Positions 1 through 5,229 of a stretch of 5,229 nt of DNA are shown here, piece after piece. The position numbers and the translations under genes were made by a program. The DNA comes from UBA668 sp041178405 (GTDB lineage Bacteria; Actinomycetota; Acidimicrobiia; Acidimicrobiales; Ilumatobacteraceae). The stretch covers positions 1 through 5,229 of the forward strand of contig JBEGVK010000199.1 of NCBI GenBank assembly GCA_041178405.1, in the 5' to 3' direction. Below the pieces are notes generated by a model. It searched no databases. It saw nothing but the letters and a program-made list of their open reading frames with translations, and was not told the DNA's origin. The stretch's first letter is position 1. Every line of letters begins with the position of its first letter.

Positions 1-335
1 GCCATCATCTTCATCATGTCGCCCTGCACCTTGATCTTGCCGGCCATGAACGCCTGCATGCTCGCCGCCTGATCCTGCTCGACGAACAGCTTGCGCGCAG
101 TGTCCCAGTCGGTGGTGAGCGTGAGGTCGGGGCTGTCGAGCTCGCCGAGGTCCATCACGACGTCGCCGGAGGTGGTGTCGACGAAGGCGCGCACTGTGCC
201 ATCGCCGAAGGGCACGTCGGTGATGACCTGATTCATCCTGATCGGCGTCGCCACCTTGGCGGCGACATCGGCGTACTTCTGGCGGATCTCGCGTGCGGCC
301 GACATCCACTCGTCGGAAAGGAACTGGTACGTCAT
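1..335 (-). CDS. SCP2 sterol-binding domain protein (C-terminus cut by window edge)
   Basis: Reading leftward from the ATG at 335-333 gives 111 complete codons with no stop, so the 3' end lies outside the window. The protein begins MTYQFLSDEW and continues with an amphipathic helix (about residues 10-28). A beta-rich stretch follows (about 35-64), then an acidic DLTLTTDWDTA segment (70-80) and the segment AGKIKVQGDM (98-107). The last resembles the G-K-I-K-x-x-G-D-M signature of SCP2 (sterol carrier protein 2) domains, and the N-terminal FLSDEW is common in small stand-alone actinobacterial members. Such proteins are typically 110-130 residues, so probably only the last 10-20 residues are missing. 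The family binds lipids or acyl-CoAs in a hydrophobic tunnel in the cytoplasm; the ligand here cannot be read from the sequence. No Shine-Dalgarno precedes the ATG. The gene lies 23 bp downstream of a membrane-protein gene on the same strand. The family call is fairly sure, the physiological role is not. Confidence 0.85.
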   Translation of the reverse strand, partial: MTYQFLSDEWMSAAREIRQKYADVAAKVATPIRMNQVITDVPFGDGTVRAFVDTTSGDVVMDLGELDSPDLTLTTDWDTARKLFVEQDQAASMQAFMAGKIKVQGDMMKMM

Positions 336-343
336 GCTGCGGG

Positions 344-349
344 ACTGTA
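344..349 (-). promoter_or_regulatory. possible -10 element for a leaderless SCP2 transcript
   Basis: On the minus strand the hexamer TACAGT fits the actinobacterial TANNNT -10 pattern. It lies 8 nt before the ATG of the SCP2 gene, inside the 23-bp gap after the membrane-protein stop. At this spacing transcription would begin at or next to the start codon, which agrees with the absence of a Shine-Dalgarno. No convincing -35 hexamer is visible, and a six-base match can occur by chance. Confidence 0.25.
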
Positions 350-358
350 TTCGGTGGC

Positions 359-1498
359 TCAGCGCTGCGCGGCAGCGAACCGGTAGGCGAGCCGCACCGC
401 CAGCGCCTGGCGGATCTCGGGAATCGCATCCTGGCCGAATTCGGTGCGGTAGGTCGCGTCGGTGGTGATGATGACCGTGAAGTACATGCCGCTGAATGCC
501 CCGAGGAATGCGGCGACGCGGAGCAGCTGCTCGCTGACGACGAGGTCTCTGCCGCCGAGGGAGGCCTGCAGCAGCACGCCGACCTCGGCCTGCGTCCACG
601 AGCCGATGGTGGACTCGGGAACGGCGAGGAACCCGAACACGAGGAAGAATGCGAACAGGCTGACGGCGACGACAGTGATGACGATGGCCTGGCTGAAGAG
701 GCTGACGAGTCCGATGTTCAGCTGCTGACGGAGAGTCAGCGGTATCTCGCTCGGATCACCGCCGGTCGGCAGTGGGATGTGGGTAGCCGGCGTCCCCTCG
801 ACGAGTCGGTCCACCTCACCCCAGTCGTCGAAGTCGTTGACGGCGCGGATCGATGCCGGCACCCGCGACAGCACGAAGATGCTGCCGAGAAGGAAGAACA
901 TCGACAGCACGATCACGTACGCCGGGCCGTCGAGCGATCCGGCCACCTGCCACACCTCGGCATTGATGAACAGGAAGGTCGTGAAGAGCAGCAGCAGCGG
1001 GAGCGCCCTCGCCAGCATGCGGCCGACGGTGGACACCTGGCCGAGTAGTTGCGAGCCGGCCCATCGCACGAGCGGAACGACCCCGTAGCTGGTGGAGACG
1101 TAGATGACACTCAGCACCGCGACACCCTCGGCGAGCGCCTGCACGGCGTCGGTCCACTGGCGAAACGCGATCGATGGAAGGGTGGGCCCGATGAGGAAGA
1201 CGGCGAGCTCGGGGACGCCGATGTGCCGCGGACGGGAGAGCGCCGGGCGCCGGCGGACGACATTGGTGACGACCCAGCTGACCACGAGGATCAGCAGCAC
1301 GATGCCGGCGGCGGCGACGTTGCGGCCGATGCTCCATGCGGCGAGATCGAGCCCGTACAGGCCGCCCGCCAGGTACGCCACGACGAGCACCGGCACCGCT
1401 CGAGTCCAGATGTCGTGGCGCGCCACGTAGGGCTCGATGAAGTGCGGGACGCCGCGCCTGATGAACCAGGCCTCGAGCTCGGGTCGCTCGGCGTGCAT
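359..1498 (-). CDS. polytopic integral membrane protein of unknown function
   Basis: This encodes a 379-residue protein that I cannot assign to a named family. A charged cytoplasmic-looking N-terminus (1-33, with RRGVPHFIEPY at 24-14 upstream of the first helix, residues 14-24) precedes hydrophobic segments at about 34-50, 60-80, 120-143, 164-180, 192-211, 262-292 (possibly two passes or one long helix) and 325-346. A weaker one lies at 95-112. That suggests seven to nine membrane passes. An RRR at 82-84 after the second helix fits the positive-inside rule. A soluble loop of about 50 residues (212-261, including NDFDDW and a Pro/Gly-rich stretch) divides the protein into two halves, and the C-terminus is basic. 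There is no signal peptide, no ATP- or metal-binding motif and no recognisable transporter signature. Only G/C-biased codons like those of its neighbours are used, so it looks native. It is divergent from serA and is followed after 23 bp by the SCP2 gene, which may be cotranscribed. The ATG at 1498 lacks a Shine-Dalgarno. Confidence 0.8.
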   Translation of the reverse strand: MHAERPELEAWFIRRGVPHFIEPYVARHDIWTRAVPVLVVAYLAGGLYGLDLAAWSIGRNVAAAGIVLLILVVSWVVTNVVRRRPALSRPRHIGVPELAVFLIGPTLPSIAFRQWTDAVQALAEGVAVLSVIYVSTSYGVVPLVRWAGSQLLGQVSTVGRMLARALPLLLLFTTFLFINAEVWQVAGSLDGPAYVIVLSMFFLLGSIFVLSRVPASIRAVNDFDDWGEVDRLVEGTPATHIPLPTGGDPSEIPLTLRQQLNIGLVSLFSQAIVITVVAVSLFAFFLVFGFLAVPESTIGSWTQAEVGVLLQASLGGRDLVVSEQLLRVAAFLGAFSGMYFTVIITTDATYRTEFGQDAIPEIRQALAVRLAYRFAAAQR

Positions 1499-1584
1499 CT
1501 CGGCGAGTCTACGAAGACTGGCGGCGGCCTGTGGCTGATGGCGGTGGGACTCGAAACGACTCGATCGGCGGTAACGATAGGTCC
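1499..1584. promoter_or_regulatory. divergent intergenic region between membrane protein and serA
   Basis: This 86-bp stretch separates two genes that start in opposite directions, so it should carry promoters for both. Toward the membrane protein a TANNNT hexamer is visible (see 1506-1511). Toward serA I see only weak candidates: AACGAT at 1573-1578, six bases before the ATG, and AGG at 1579-1581, which is too close to the ATG for a normal ribosome site. No operator-like inverted repeat or riboswitch is evident. If serA really starts at the upstream in-frame ATG at 1531, the region shrinks to 32 bp. Confidence 0.5.
1506..1511 (-). promoter_or_regulatory. possible -10 element for a leaderless membrane-protein transcript
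   Basis: On the minus strand TAGACT matches the TANNNT -10 consensus and is followed by exactly 7 nt (CGCCGAG) and then the ATG at 1498. This is the spacing expected when the transcript starts on the A of the start codon. The gene has no Shine-Dalgarno, which fits leaderless translation. No clear -35 is seen 17-18 bp upstream. Confidence 0.35.
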
Positions 1585-3156
1585 ATGGCCGTCATCGTGG
1601 TTGCCGAGCCCATCGCCGAGAGTGCCGTGGCCCGACTGCGCCGAGCCGGGCACGAGGTTCGCACCTGGCAGTCCGGATCGGCGGCCAGGGGTGTCGACCA
1701 CGCAGACCTCGCCGACATGGAGGCGCTCATCGTCCGCTCGGCCACGCAGGTGACGGCGTCGCTCATCGAGTCGGCACCGCGGCTCGCCGTCGTCGGCCGG
1801 GCGGGCATCGGCCTCGACAACGTCGACGTGGTGGCGGCGACGCAACGGGGCGTGATGGTGGTCAATGCGCCACAGAGCAACATCGTCTCGGCCGCCGAGC
1901 ACACCATGGCGCTGTTGCTGGCGCAGGCCCGTAATGTGCCCCAGGCGCACGCTGCGCTCGTTGCGGGACGGTGGGAGCGGACACGCTGGGAGGGTGTGGA
2001 GCTGGCCGACAAGACCCTCGCGATCATCGGCCTCGGCCGAATCGGCAAGCTCGTCGCCGACCGTGCCCGAGCCTTCGGGATGCGGCTCGTCGGGCACGAC
2101 CCCTACGTAGCGCCCGACCGTGCCCGACAGCTCAACGTCGAGCTGATGCCGCTCGATCAGGCGGTCGCCGAGGCCGACTTCCTCAGCGTGCATCTGCCGA
2201 AGACGAGCGAGACCGCCGGCCTGATCGGCCGAGACCTCCTGCTGAAGGCGAAGCCCACGTTGCGTGTCGTCAACGTGGCCCGCGGCGGCATCGTCGACGA
2301 AGCGGCCTTGGCCGACTGCATCCGCGACGGCATCATCGCCGGTGCGGCGCTCGACGTCTTCGACGTTGAGCCCACGACCGAGTCGCCGCTGTTCGGGCTC
2401 GACAGTGTCGTCGTCACGCCCCACCTCGGGGCAAGCACCCGCGAAGCACAGGACAAGGCTGGCGAGACGATCGCCGACATGGTGCTGCTTGCGCTGGCGG
2501 GCGAGTTCGTGCCGTTCGCCGTCAACATCGACGCAGCAGAGGCCAGCGACTCACTCCGGCCGTTCCTGCCGCTTGCCGAACGACTCGGCCGTCTGTTCGC
2601 CTCGCTCGTTGGCGGATCTCCAGATGCGATCGAGGTGCTTGCCGAAGGCGACATTGCAGCCAGCGATACGCGGATCCTCGCTCTAGCAGCGCTGAAGGGC
2701 TTCTTCGATGCCATCAGCGACGAACCGGTGTCGTACGTGAATGCCCGACAGTTGGCAGCGTCGAAGGGCATCGACGTGCGCGAGTCGCGTAGCAGCACGT
2801 CGCCGGACTACGTCAACCTGCTGACACTGCGGGGAGGTGGCCACTCGGTGAGTGGCACGGTGGTCGGCCGCCGCGCCGAGCAGCGCATCATGGCCATCGA
2901 CGACCATCGGTTCGACGTGCCGCCGGCCGAGCACATGCTGATGGTGAAGAACGACGACCGGCCGGGAATGATCGGCATCGTCGGCACGATCCTGGGTGAC
3001 GCCGGCGTGAACATCGCCGACATGGACGTCGGCCGCACCGCCGAGCCCGGCACGGCGACAATGCTCATCGCCCCCACCGAACTGGTACCGGACGATGTGC
3101 TCACCTCGCTCCGCCGTGCGCCCGGAATGCTGTCGGTGGTTCGCCTCGAGTGCTGA
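1585..3156 (+). CDS. serA: D-3-phosphoglycerate dehydrogenase, long ASB-ACT form
   Basis: SerA oxidises 3-phosphoglycerate to 3-phosphohydroxypyruvate with NAD+, the first step of serine synthesis in the cytoplasm. Starting at ATG 1585 the protein has 523 residues, close to the roughly 528 of the mycobacterial enzyme. The substrate domain (about 1-98 and 285-310) includes GRAGIGLDNVD at 71-81. The NAD domain (about 99-284) has GLGRIG at 149-154 and an acidic residue at D172, as expected for NAD rather than NADP. The catalytic residues are R233 (VARGGIVDEA), E262 (DVFDVEP) and H280 (TPHLGAS). An ASB domain (about 315-448) and a C-terminal ACT domain (about 450-523, with DDRPGMIGIVGTIL at 457-470) follow. 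In this class these two domains mediate allosteric control, with serine binding at the ACT domain. An in-frame ATG at 1531 would add 18 residues (MADGGGTRND...) that do not look like family sequence. The 1585 start gives the usual start of the first beta strand (MAVIVVAEPI), so I prefer it. The gene is convergent with pyrF. Confidence 0.97.
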   Translation: MAVIVVAEPIAESAVARLRRAGHEVRTWQSGSAARGVDHADLADMEALIVRSATQVTASLIESAPRLAVVGRAGIGLDNVDVVAATQRGVMVVNAPQSNIVSAAEHTMALLLAQARNVPQAHAALVAGRWERTRWEGVELADKTLAIIGLGRIGKLVADRARAFGMRLVGHDPYVAPDRARQLNVELMPLDQAVAEADFLSVHLPKTSETAGLIGRDLLLKAKPTLRVVNVARGGIVDEAALADCIRDGIIAGAALDVFDVEPTTESPLFGLDSVVVTPHLGASTREAQDKAGETIADMVLLALAGEFVPFAVNIDAAEASDSLRPFLPLAERLGRLFASLVGGSPDAIEVLAEGDIAASDTRILALAALKGFFDAISDEPVSYVNARQLAASKGIDVRESRSSTSPDYVNLLTLRGGGHSVSGTVVGRRAEQRIMAIDDHRFDVPPAEHMLMVKNDDRPGMIGIVGTILGDAGVNIADMDVGRTAEPGTATMLIAPTELVPDDVLTSLRRAPGMLSVVRLEC

Positions 3157-3167
3157 TCCCGCCGGTG

Positions 3168-3971
3168 TCAGCGGCGTGCGGCACGCAATGCGTCGCGAGT
3201 CCGCATGGCCTCTGCCCGCGCTGCCTCGGCGAAGCCATTTCCGTCAGAGGCGTACAGCACTGCCCTCGACGAGTTCACCACCATGCCGTATCCATCGGCA
3301 GCAGCACCCGCTGCCACCGTGGCGTCGATGTCGCCGCCCTGCGCGCCGACGCCGGGTACGAGCAGCGGCAGCGATCCGACCAGGCTGCGCACCCGGCGCA
3401 ACTCGTCGGGATAGGTGGCGCCGACCACGAGTCCGCAGTCTCCGAGGGCGTTCCACTCGAGCACGCGACGCGCCACCCGCTCGAACAGCGGCTCGCCGCC
3501 GACATCAAGCGACTGGAAGTCGCCGCTGCCGGCGTTGCTGGTCCGGCACAGCACGAACACGCCGCCGCCGGGATGGCGGAGGAAGGGCTCGATGGTGTCG
3601 CCGCCCATGTAGGGGTTCACGGTGACGGCGTGCGCGCCGTAGCGGTCGAAGGCCTCGCGGGCGTACTGCTCGGCGGTGCTGCCGATGTCGCCGCGCTTTG
3701 CATCGAGTATGAGCACGACCCCGGGATGGCGGTCACGGATGTGGGCGCAGACTCGCTCGAGTTCATGCTCGGCGCCGAGGGCTGAGAAATATGCGATCTG
3801 CGGCTTGAACGCGCAGACGAGATCGGCGGTGGCATCGACAATTGCCGTGCAGAAGTCGAGCACCGATCCGCCGACTGTGCTCGGGAAGCGCGACGGGTCG
3901 GGATCGAGTCCGACGCACAGCGTCGAGTCGGCGCGGCGCCATGCGGCCTCGAGCAGCTCGTGCATCGCCAT
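3168..3971 (-). CDS. pyrF: orotidine-5'-phosphate decarboxylase (type 2, mycobacterial-like)
   Basis: PyrF decarboxylates orotidine 5'-phosphate to UMP, the last step of de novo pyrimidine nucleotide synthesis. The 267-residue protein is a single TIM-barrel. It contains CVGLDPDPSRFP (19-30, with D22), a conserved AFKPQIAYF (54-62, K56) and the catalytic segment ILDAKRGDIGSTA (88-100), which carries the D90-K92-D95 charged network. VTVNPYMGGD (117-126), FVLCRTSN (139-146), LVPGVGAQGGD (204-214) and the phosphate-binding NSSRAVLY (233-240, R236) complete it. The length and motif spacing match the subfamily 2 enzymes found in mycobacteria, not the shorter E. coli/Bacillus form. The ATG at 3971 is followed two codons later by another in-frame ATG (3965), and no Shine-Dalgarno precedes either. 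The gene begins 7 nt after the ferredoxin stop, so translation may rely on ribosomes finishing that gene. All active-site residues are present, so the enzyme should work. Confidence 0.96.
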   Translation of the reverse strand: MAMHELLEAAWRRADSTLCVGLDPDPSRFPSTVGGSVLDFCTAIVDATADLVCAFKPQIAYFSALGAEHELERVCAHIRDRHPGVVLILDAKRGDIGSTAEQYAREAFDRYGAHAVTVNPYMGGDTIEPFLRHPGGGVFVLCRTSNAGSGDFQSLDVGGEPLFERVARRVLEWNALGDCGLVVGATYPDELRRVRSLVGSLPLLVPGVGAQGGDIDATVAAGAAADGYGMVVNSSRAVLYASDGNGFAEAARAEAMRTRDALRAARR

Positions 3972-3978
3972 CGTTGAG

Positions 3979-4170
3979 TCAGTCAGTGATGGAGATCGCT
4001 GCAGTGGGGCATAGGTCGGCAGCGGTCATGACCTTGTCGCGCAGATCCTCGCCGGGCTCTTCCTGCAACACGTAGAGAAAGCCATCGCTGCGCACCTCGA
4101 ACACCTCGGGGCAGACCTGCATGCAGGCTCCGGTGCTCGCGCAGACGTCGTAGTCGACACTGACCTTCAT
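3979..4170 (-). CDS. small single-cluster ferredoxin, probably [3Fe-4S]
   Basis: This 63-residue acidic protein should be a soluble one-electron carrier. The N-terminal strand MKVSVDYDVC leads into the cluster loop C10-x2-T13-x2-C16-x3-C20-P, followed by EVFEV. The last ligand is C54-P near the C-terminus (ADLCPTAAISI). Compared with the usual C-x2-C-x2-C-x3-CP loop, the second cysteine is Thr13. C10, C16 and C54 would therefore hold a [3Fe-4S] cluster, as in the actinobacterial ferredoxins that often serve cytochromes P450. C20 may be free or form a disulfide; no second spare cysteine is available within the chain. A strong Shine-Dalgarno (4178-4184) supports the start. The gene sits 78 bp after leuA and 7 bp before pyrF. 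Neither of those enzymes needs a ferredoxin, so the redox partner is not identified by context. A low-potential [4Fe-4S] form with Thr or solvent as a ligand is an alternative. Confidence 0.93.
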   Translation of the reverse strand: MKVSVDYDVCASTGACMQVCPEVFEVRSDGFLYVLQEEPGEDLRDKVMTAADLCPTAAISITD

Positions 4171-4177
4171 CGTCGTA

Positions 4178-4184
4178 CCCTCCT
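4178..4184 (-). promoter_or_regulatory. strong Shine-Dalgarno of the ferredoxin gene
   Basis: On the minus strand AGGAGGG is followed by 7 nt (TACGACG) and the ATG at 4170. It is close to a perfect anti-16S match at ideal spacing, and it is the only strong ribosome site visible in this window. It fixes the ferredoxin start and suggests high translation of that small protein. The downstream pyrF has no comparable site and may be translated by coupling. Confidence 0.8.
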
Positions 4185-4248
4185 GATGGGCGGAAATCGC
4201 AACCGACGGTAGCCGACACCGACGACGTGCCTGCGGTCGCCGGCAGCG

Positions 4249-5229
4249 TCAGGATGCGTGCCGCTCGTGGGCATGCAGCACGGCGCGGAGTGCAGCCGTG
4301 ACGGTGCTGGGGTCGGTGCCGACGCCCCACCTCACCTCGCCCGACGCGGCGCTCGTCTCGACGTAGGCGACGGCAGTTGCCTCGCTGCCCTTGCCCATCG
4401 CGTGCTCGGCGTAGTCGAGGAGGTCGATCGTGCTGCCGATTCCCTGGCGAAGGGCATGCACGAAGGCATCGATCGGTCCGTTCCCCTCGCCGGAGATGGT
4501 GACGGCAACCCCATCGACCACGAGCTGGGCGGTGATAGTGGTGCGGCCTGATGCCGAATCGCTGCGGAGCTCGTGGCTGCTCAGCACGAATCGGGGCGCC
4601 TCCGGCAGGTATGTCGTGGTGAAGGCGTCCCACATCGCAGTCGGCGTGATCTCAGTGCCGAGATCCTCTGTGATGTGCTGGATGCTCTTGGAGAATTCGA
4701 TCTGGAGCCGCCGCGGCAGGTCGAAGCCGTGCTCGGTCTTCATCACGTAGGCGACGCCGCCCTTGCCACTCTGGCTGTTGACGCGGATGACTGCTTCGTA
4801 GGTGCGCCCGAGGTGCTTCGGGTCGAGCGGGAGATACGGCACGCCCCATGTCGGGTAGTCGCCGCCGTTCGCGTCGGCCTTCCGAGCGAGTGCATCGAAT
4901 CCCTTCTTGATCGCATCCTGGTGGCTGCCGCTGAACGCCGTATACACCAGGTCGCCCACCCACGGGTGGCGGGGCCCGACCGGGAGCCGATTGCAGTACT
5001 CGGCGACCCGGCGCAGGGCGTCGATGTCGCTGACGTCGAGTTGTGGATCGACGCCGTTCACCATCAGGTTGATGGCGAGGTTGACGACGTCGACGTTGCC
5101 GGTGCGCTCGCCGTTGCCGAAGAGCGTTCCCTCTACCCGGTCGGCGCCAGCGAGCATGGCGAGCTCGGCGGCAGCAGTGGCGGTGCCGCGATCGTTGTGG
5201 GGGTGGAGGCTGACGATGACGCTGTCGCG
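4249..5229 (-). CDS. leuA: 2-isopropylmalate synthase, C-terminal part (start beyond window)
   Basis: LeuA condenses acetyl-CoA with 2-oxoisovalerate, the committed step of leucine synthesis. The visible 326 residues open with RDSVIVSLHPHNDRG. The two His of HPHNDRG (visible residues 9-15) are divalent-metal ligands, and GNGERTGN (38-45) supplies the conserved Asn. FSGSHQDAIKKGF (99-111) carries the catalytic His at 103, corresponding by spacing to His379 of the M. tuberculosis enzyme. VPYLPLDPKHLGRTYEAVIRVNSQSGKGG (about 130-158) belongs to the linker region that shapes the active site. From about 213 to the end lies the LeuA dimer/regulatory domain, ending in EHAMGKGSEATAVAYVE (275-291) and a helix. 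In this family that domain binds leucine for feedback inhibition. Reading frame is open to the right edge, and roughly the first 275 residues are missing by comparison with the mycobacterial protein. After the stop come 78 bp without a convincing terminator, so the ferredoxin and pyrF may be cotranscribed. Confidence 0.97.
   Translation of the reverse strand, partial: RDSVIVSLHPHNDRGTATAAAELAMLAGADRVEGTLFGNGERTGNVDVVNLAINLMVNGVDPQLDVSDIDALRRVAEYCNRLPVGPRHPWVGDLVYTAFSGSHQDAIKKGFDALARKADANGGDYPTWGVPYLPLDPKHLGRTYEAVIRVNSQSGKGGVAYVMKTEHGFDLPRRLQIEFSKSIQHITEDLGTEITPTAMWDAFTTTYLPEAPRFVLSSHELRSDSASGRTTITAQLVVDGVAVTISGEGNGPIDAFVHALRQGIGSTIDLLDYAEHAMGKGSEATAVAYVETSAASGEVRWGVGTDPSTVTAALRAVLHAHERHAS

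Noticed and set aside
293..1753. Long plus-strand open frames (293-1048 and 1049-1753) opposite the membrane-protein gene
   Set aside because: Their translations are rich in Arg, Glu, Asp, Gly and His without domain logic. They are the antisense shadow expected where the true gene has G/C at third codon positions. The minus-strand frame gives a coherent membrane protein.
1291..2424. 377-residue minus-strand open frame spanning the divergent region and the first half of serA
   Set aside because: It overlaps serA, a certain gene, on the opposite strand and runs into the membrane-protein gene in a different frame. The composition (Asp/Arg/His-rich, low hydrophobicity) is that of a shadow frame.
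3160..3186. Possible bidirectional terminator between serA and pyrF: a 5-bp CGCCG/CGGCG stem (3160-3164 with 3172-3176) and a GCGTG/CACGC stem (3174-3178 with 3182-3186)
   Set aside because: The stems are short and mutually exclusive, no T-run follows on either strand, and such small GC hairpins are common in this base composition. A terminator is expected here from the convergent layout but is not demonstrated.
3150..3785. Plus-strand open frames opposite pyrF, just after serA
   Set aside because: The opposite strand encodes PyrF with all its active-site motifs. The plus-strand frames show no recognisable motif and only GC-rich shadow composition.
4171..4248. Leucine attenuator, riboswitch or terminator between leuA and the ferredoxin gene
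   Set aside because: The 78 bp hold repeated GTCGG words and the ferredoxin ribosome site but no stable long stem, no T-run and no leucine-rich leader peptide.
3983..4633. 216-residue minus-strand frame across the end of leuA and the ferredoxin gene
   Set aside because: It is out of frame with two well-supported genes and is dominated by Arg, Gly and His, so it is a shadow.

Overview
The window is GC-rich, densely coding chromosomal DNA with strong third-position G/C bias. It reads as an actinobacterium (Actinomycetota). The SerA form with ASB and ACT domains, the mycobacterial-type (subfamily 2) PyrF, the LeuA of the long actinobacterial class and the SCP2-like protein all fit this. A non-mycobacterial lineage such as Acidimicrobiia is possible, but that is a guess from protein style and not something the sequence proves.

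Layout, left to right. (1) Positions 1-335, minus strand: an SCP2-type sterol/lipid-carrier domain protein whose C-terminus runs off the left edge. (2) Positions 359-1498, minus strand: a polytopic membrane protein of unknown function, 23 bp upstream of the SCP2 gene and in the same direction. (3) An 86-bp divergent intergenic region. (4) Positions 1585-3156, plus strand: serA, D-3-phosphoglycerate dehydrogenase, complete. (5) After an 11-bp convergent gap, positions 3168-3971, minus strand: pyrF, orotidine-5'-phosphate decarboxylase. (6) Positions 3979-4170, minus strand: a 63-residue single-cluster ferredoxin, 7 bp upstream of pyrF. (7) Positions 4249-5229, minus strand: the C-terminal two thirds or less of leuA, 2-isopropylmalate synthase, whose start lies beyond the right edge. 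No stretch over 100 bp lacks a gene.

Functionally this is mostly core biosynthesis: serine (serA), leucine (leuA) and pyrimidine (pyrF). The minus-strand run leuA, ferredoxin, pyrF may be transcribed together, with ferredoxin and pyrF almost certainly translated from one message. The membrane protein and SCP2 gene form a second minus-strand pair. All the recognisable enzymes keep their catalytic residues.

I see no mobile element, CRISPR array, RNA gene or defence-like cassette, and nothing that amounts to a new system. The points worth a second look are modest: a ferredoxin with Thr in place of the second cluster cysteine, an unassigned membrane protein beside an SCP2 protein, possible leaderless promoters for that pair, and a changed residue in the predicted serine effector site of SerA.
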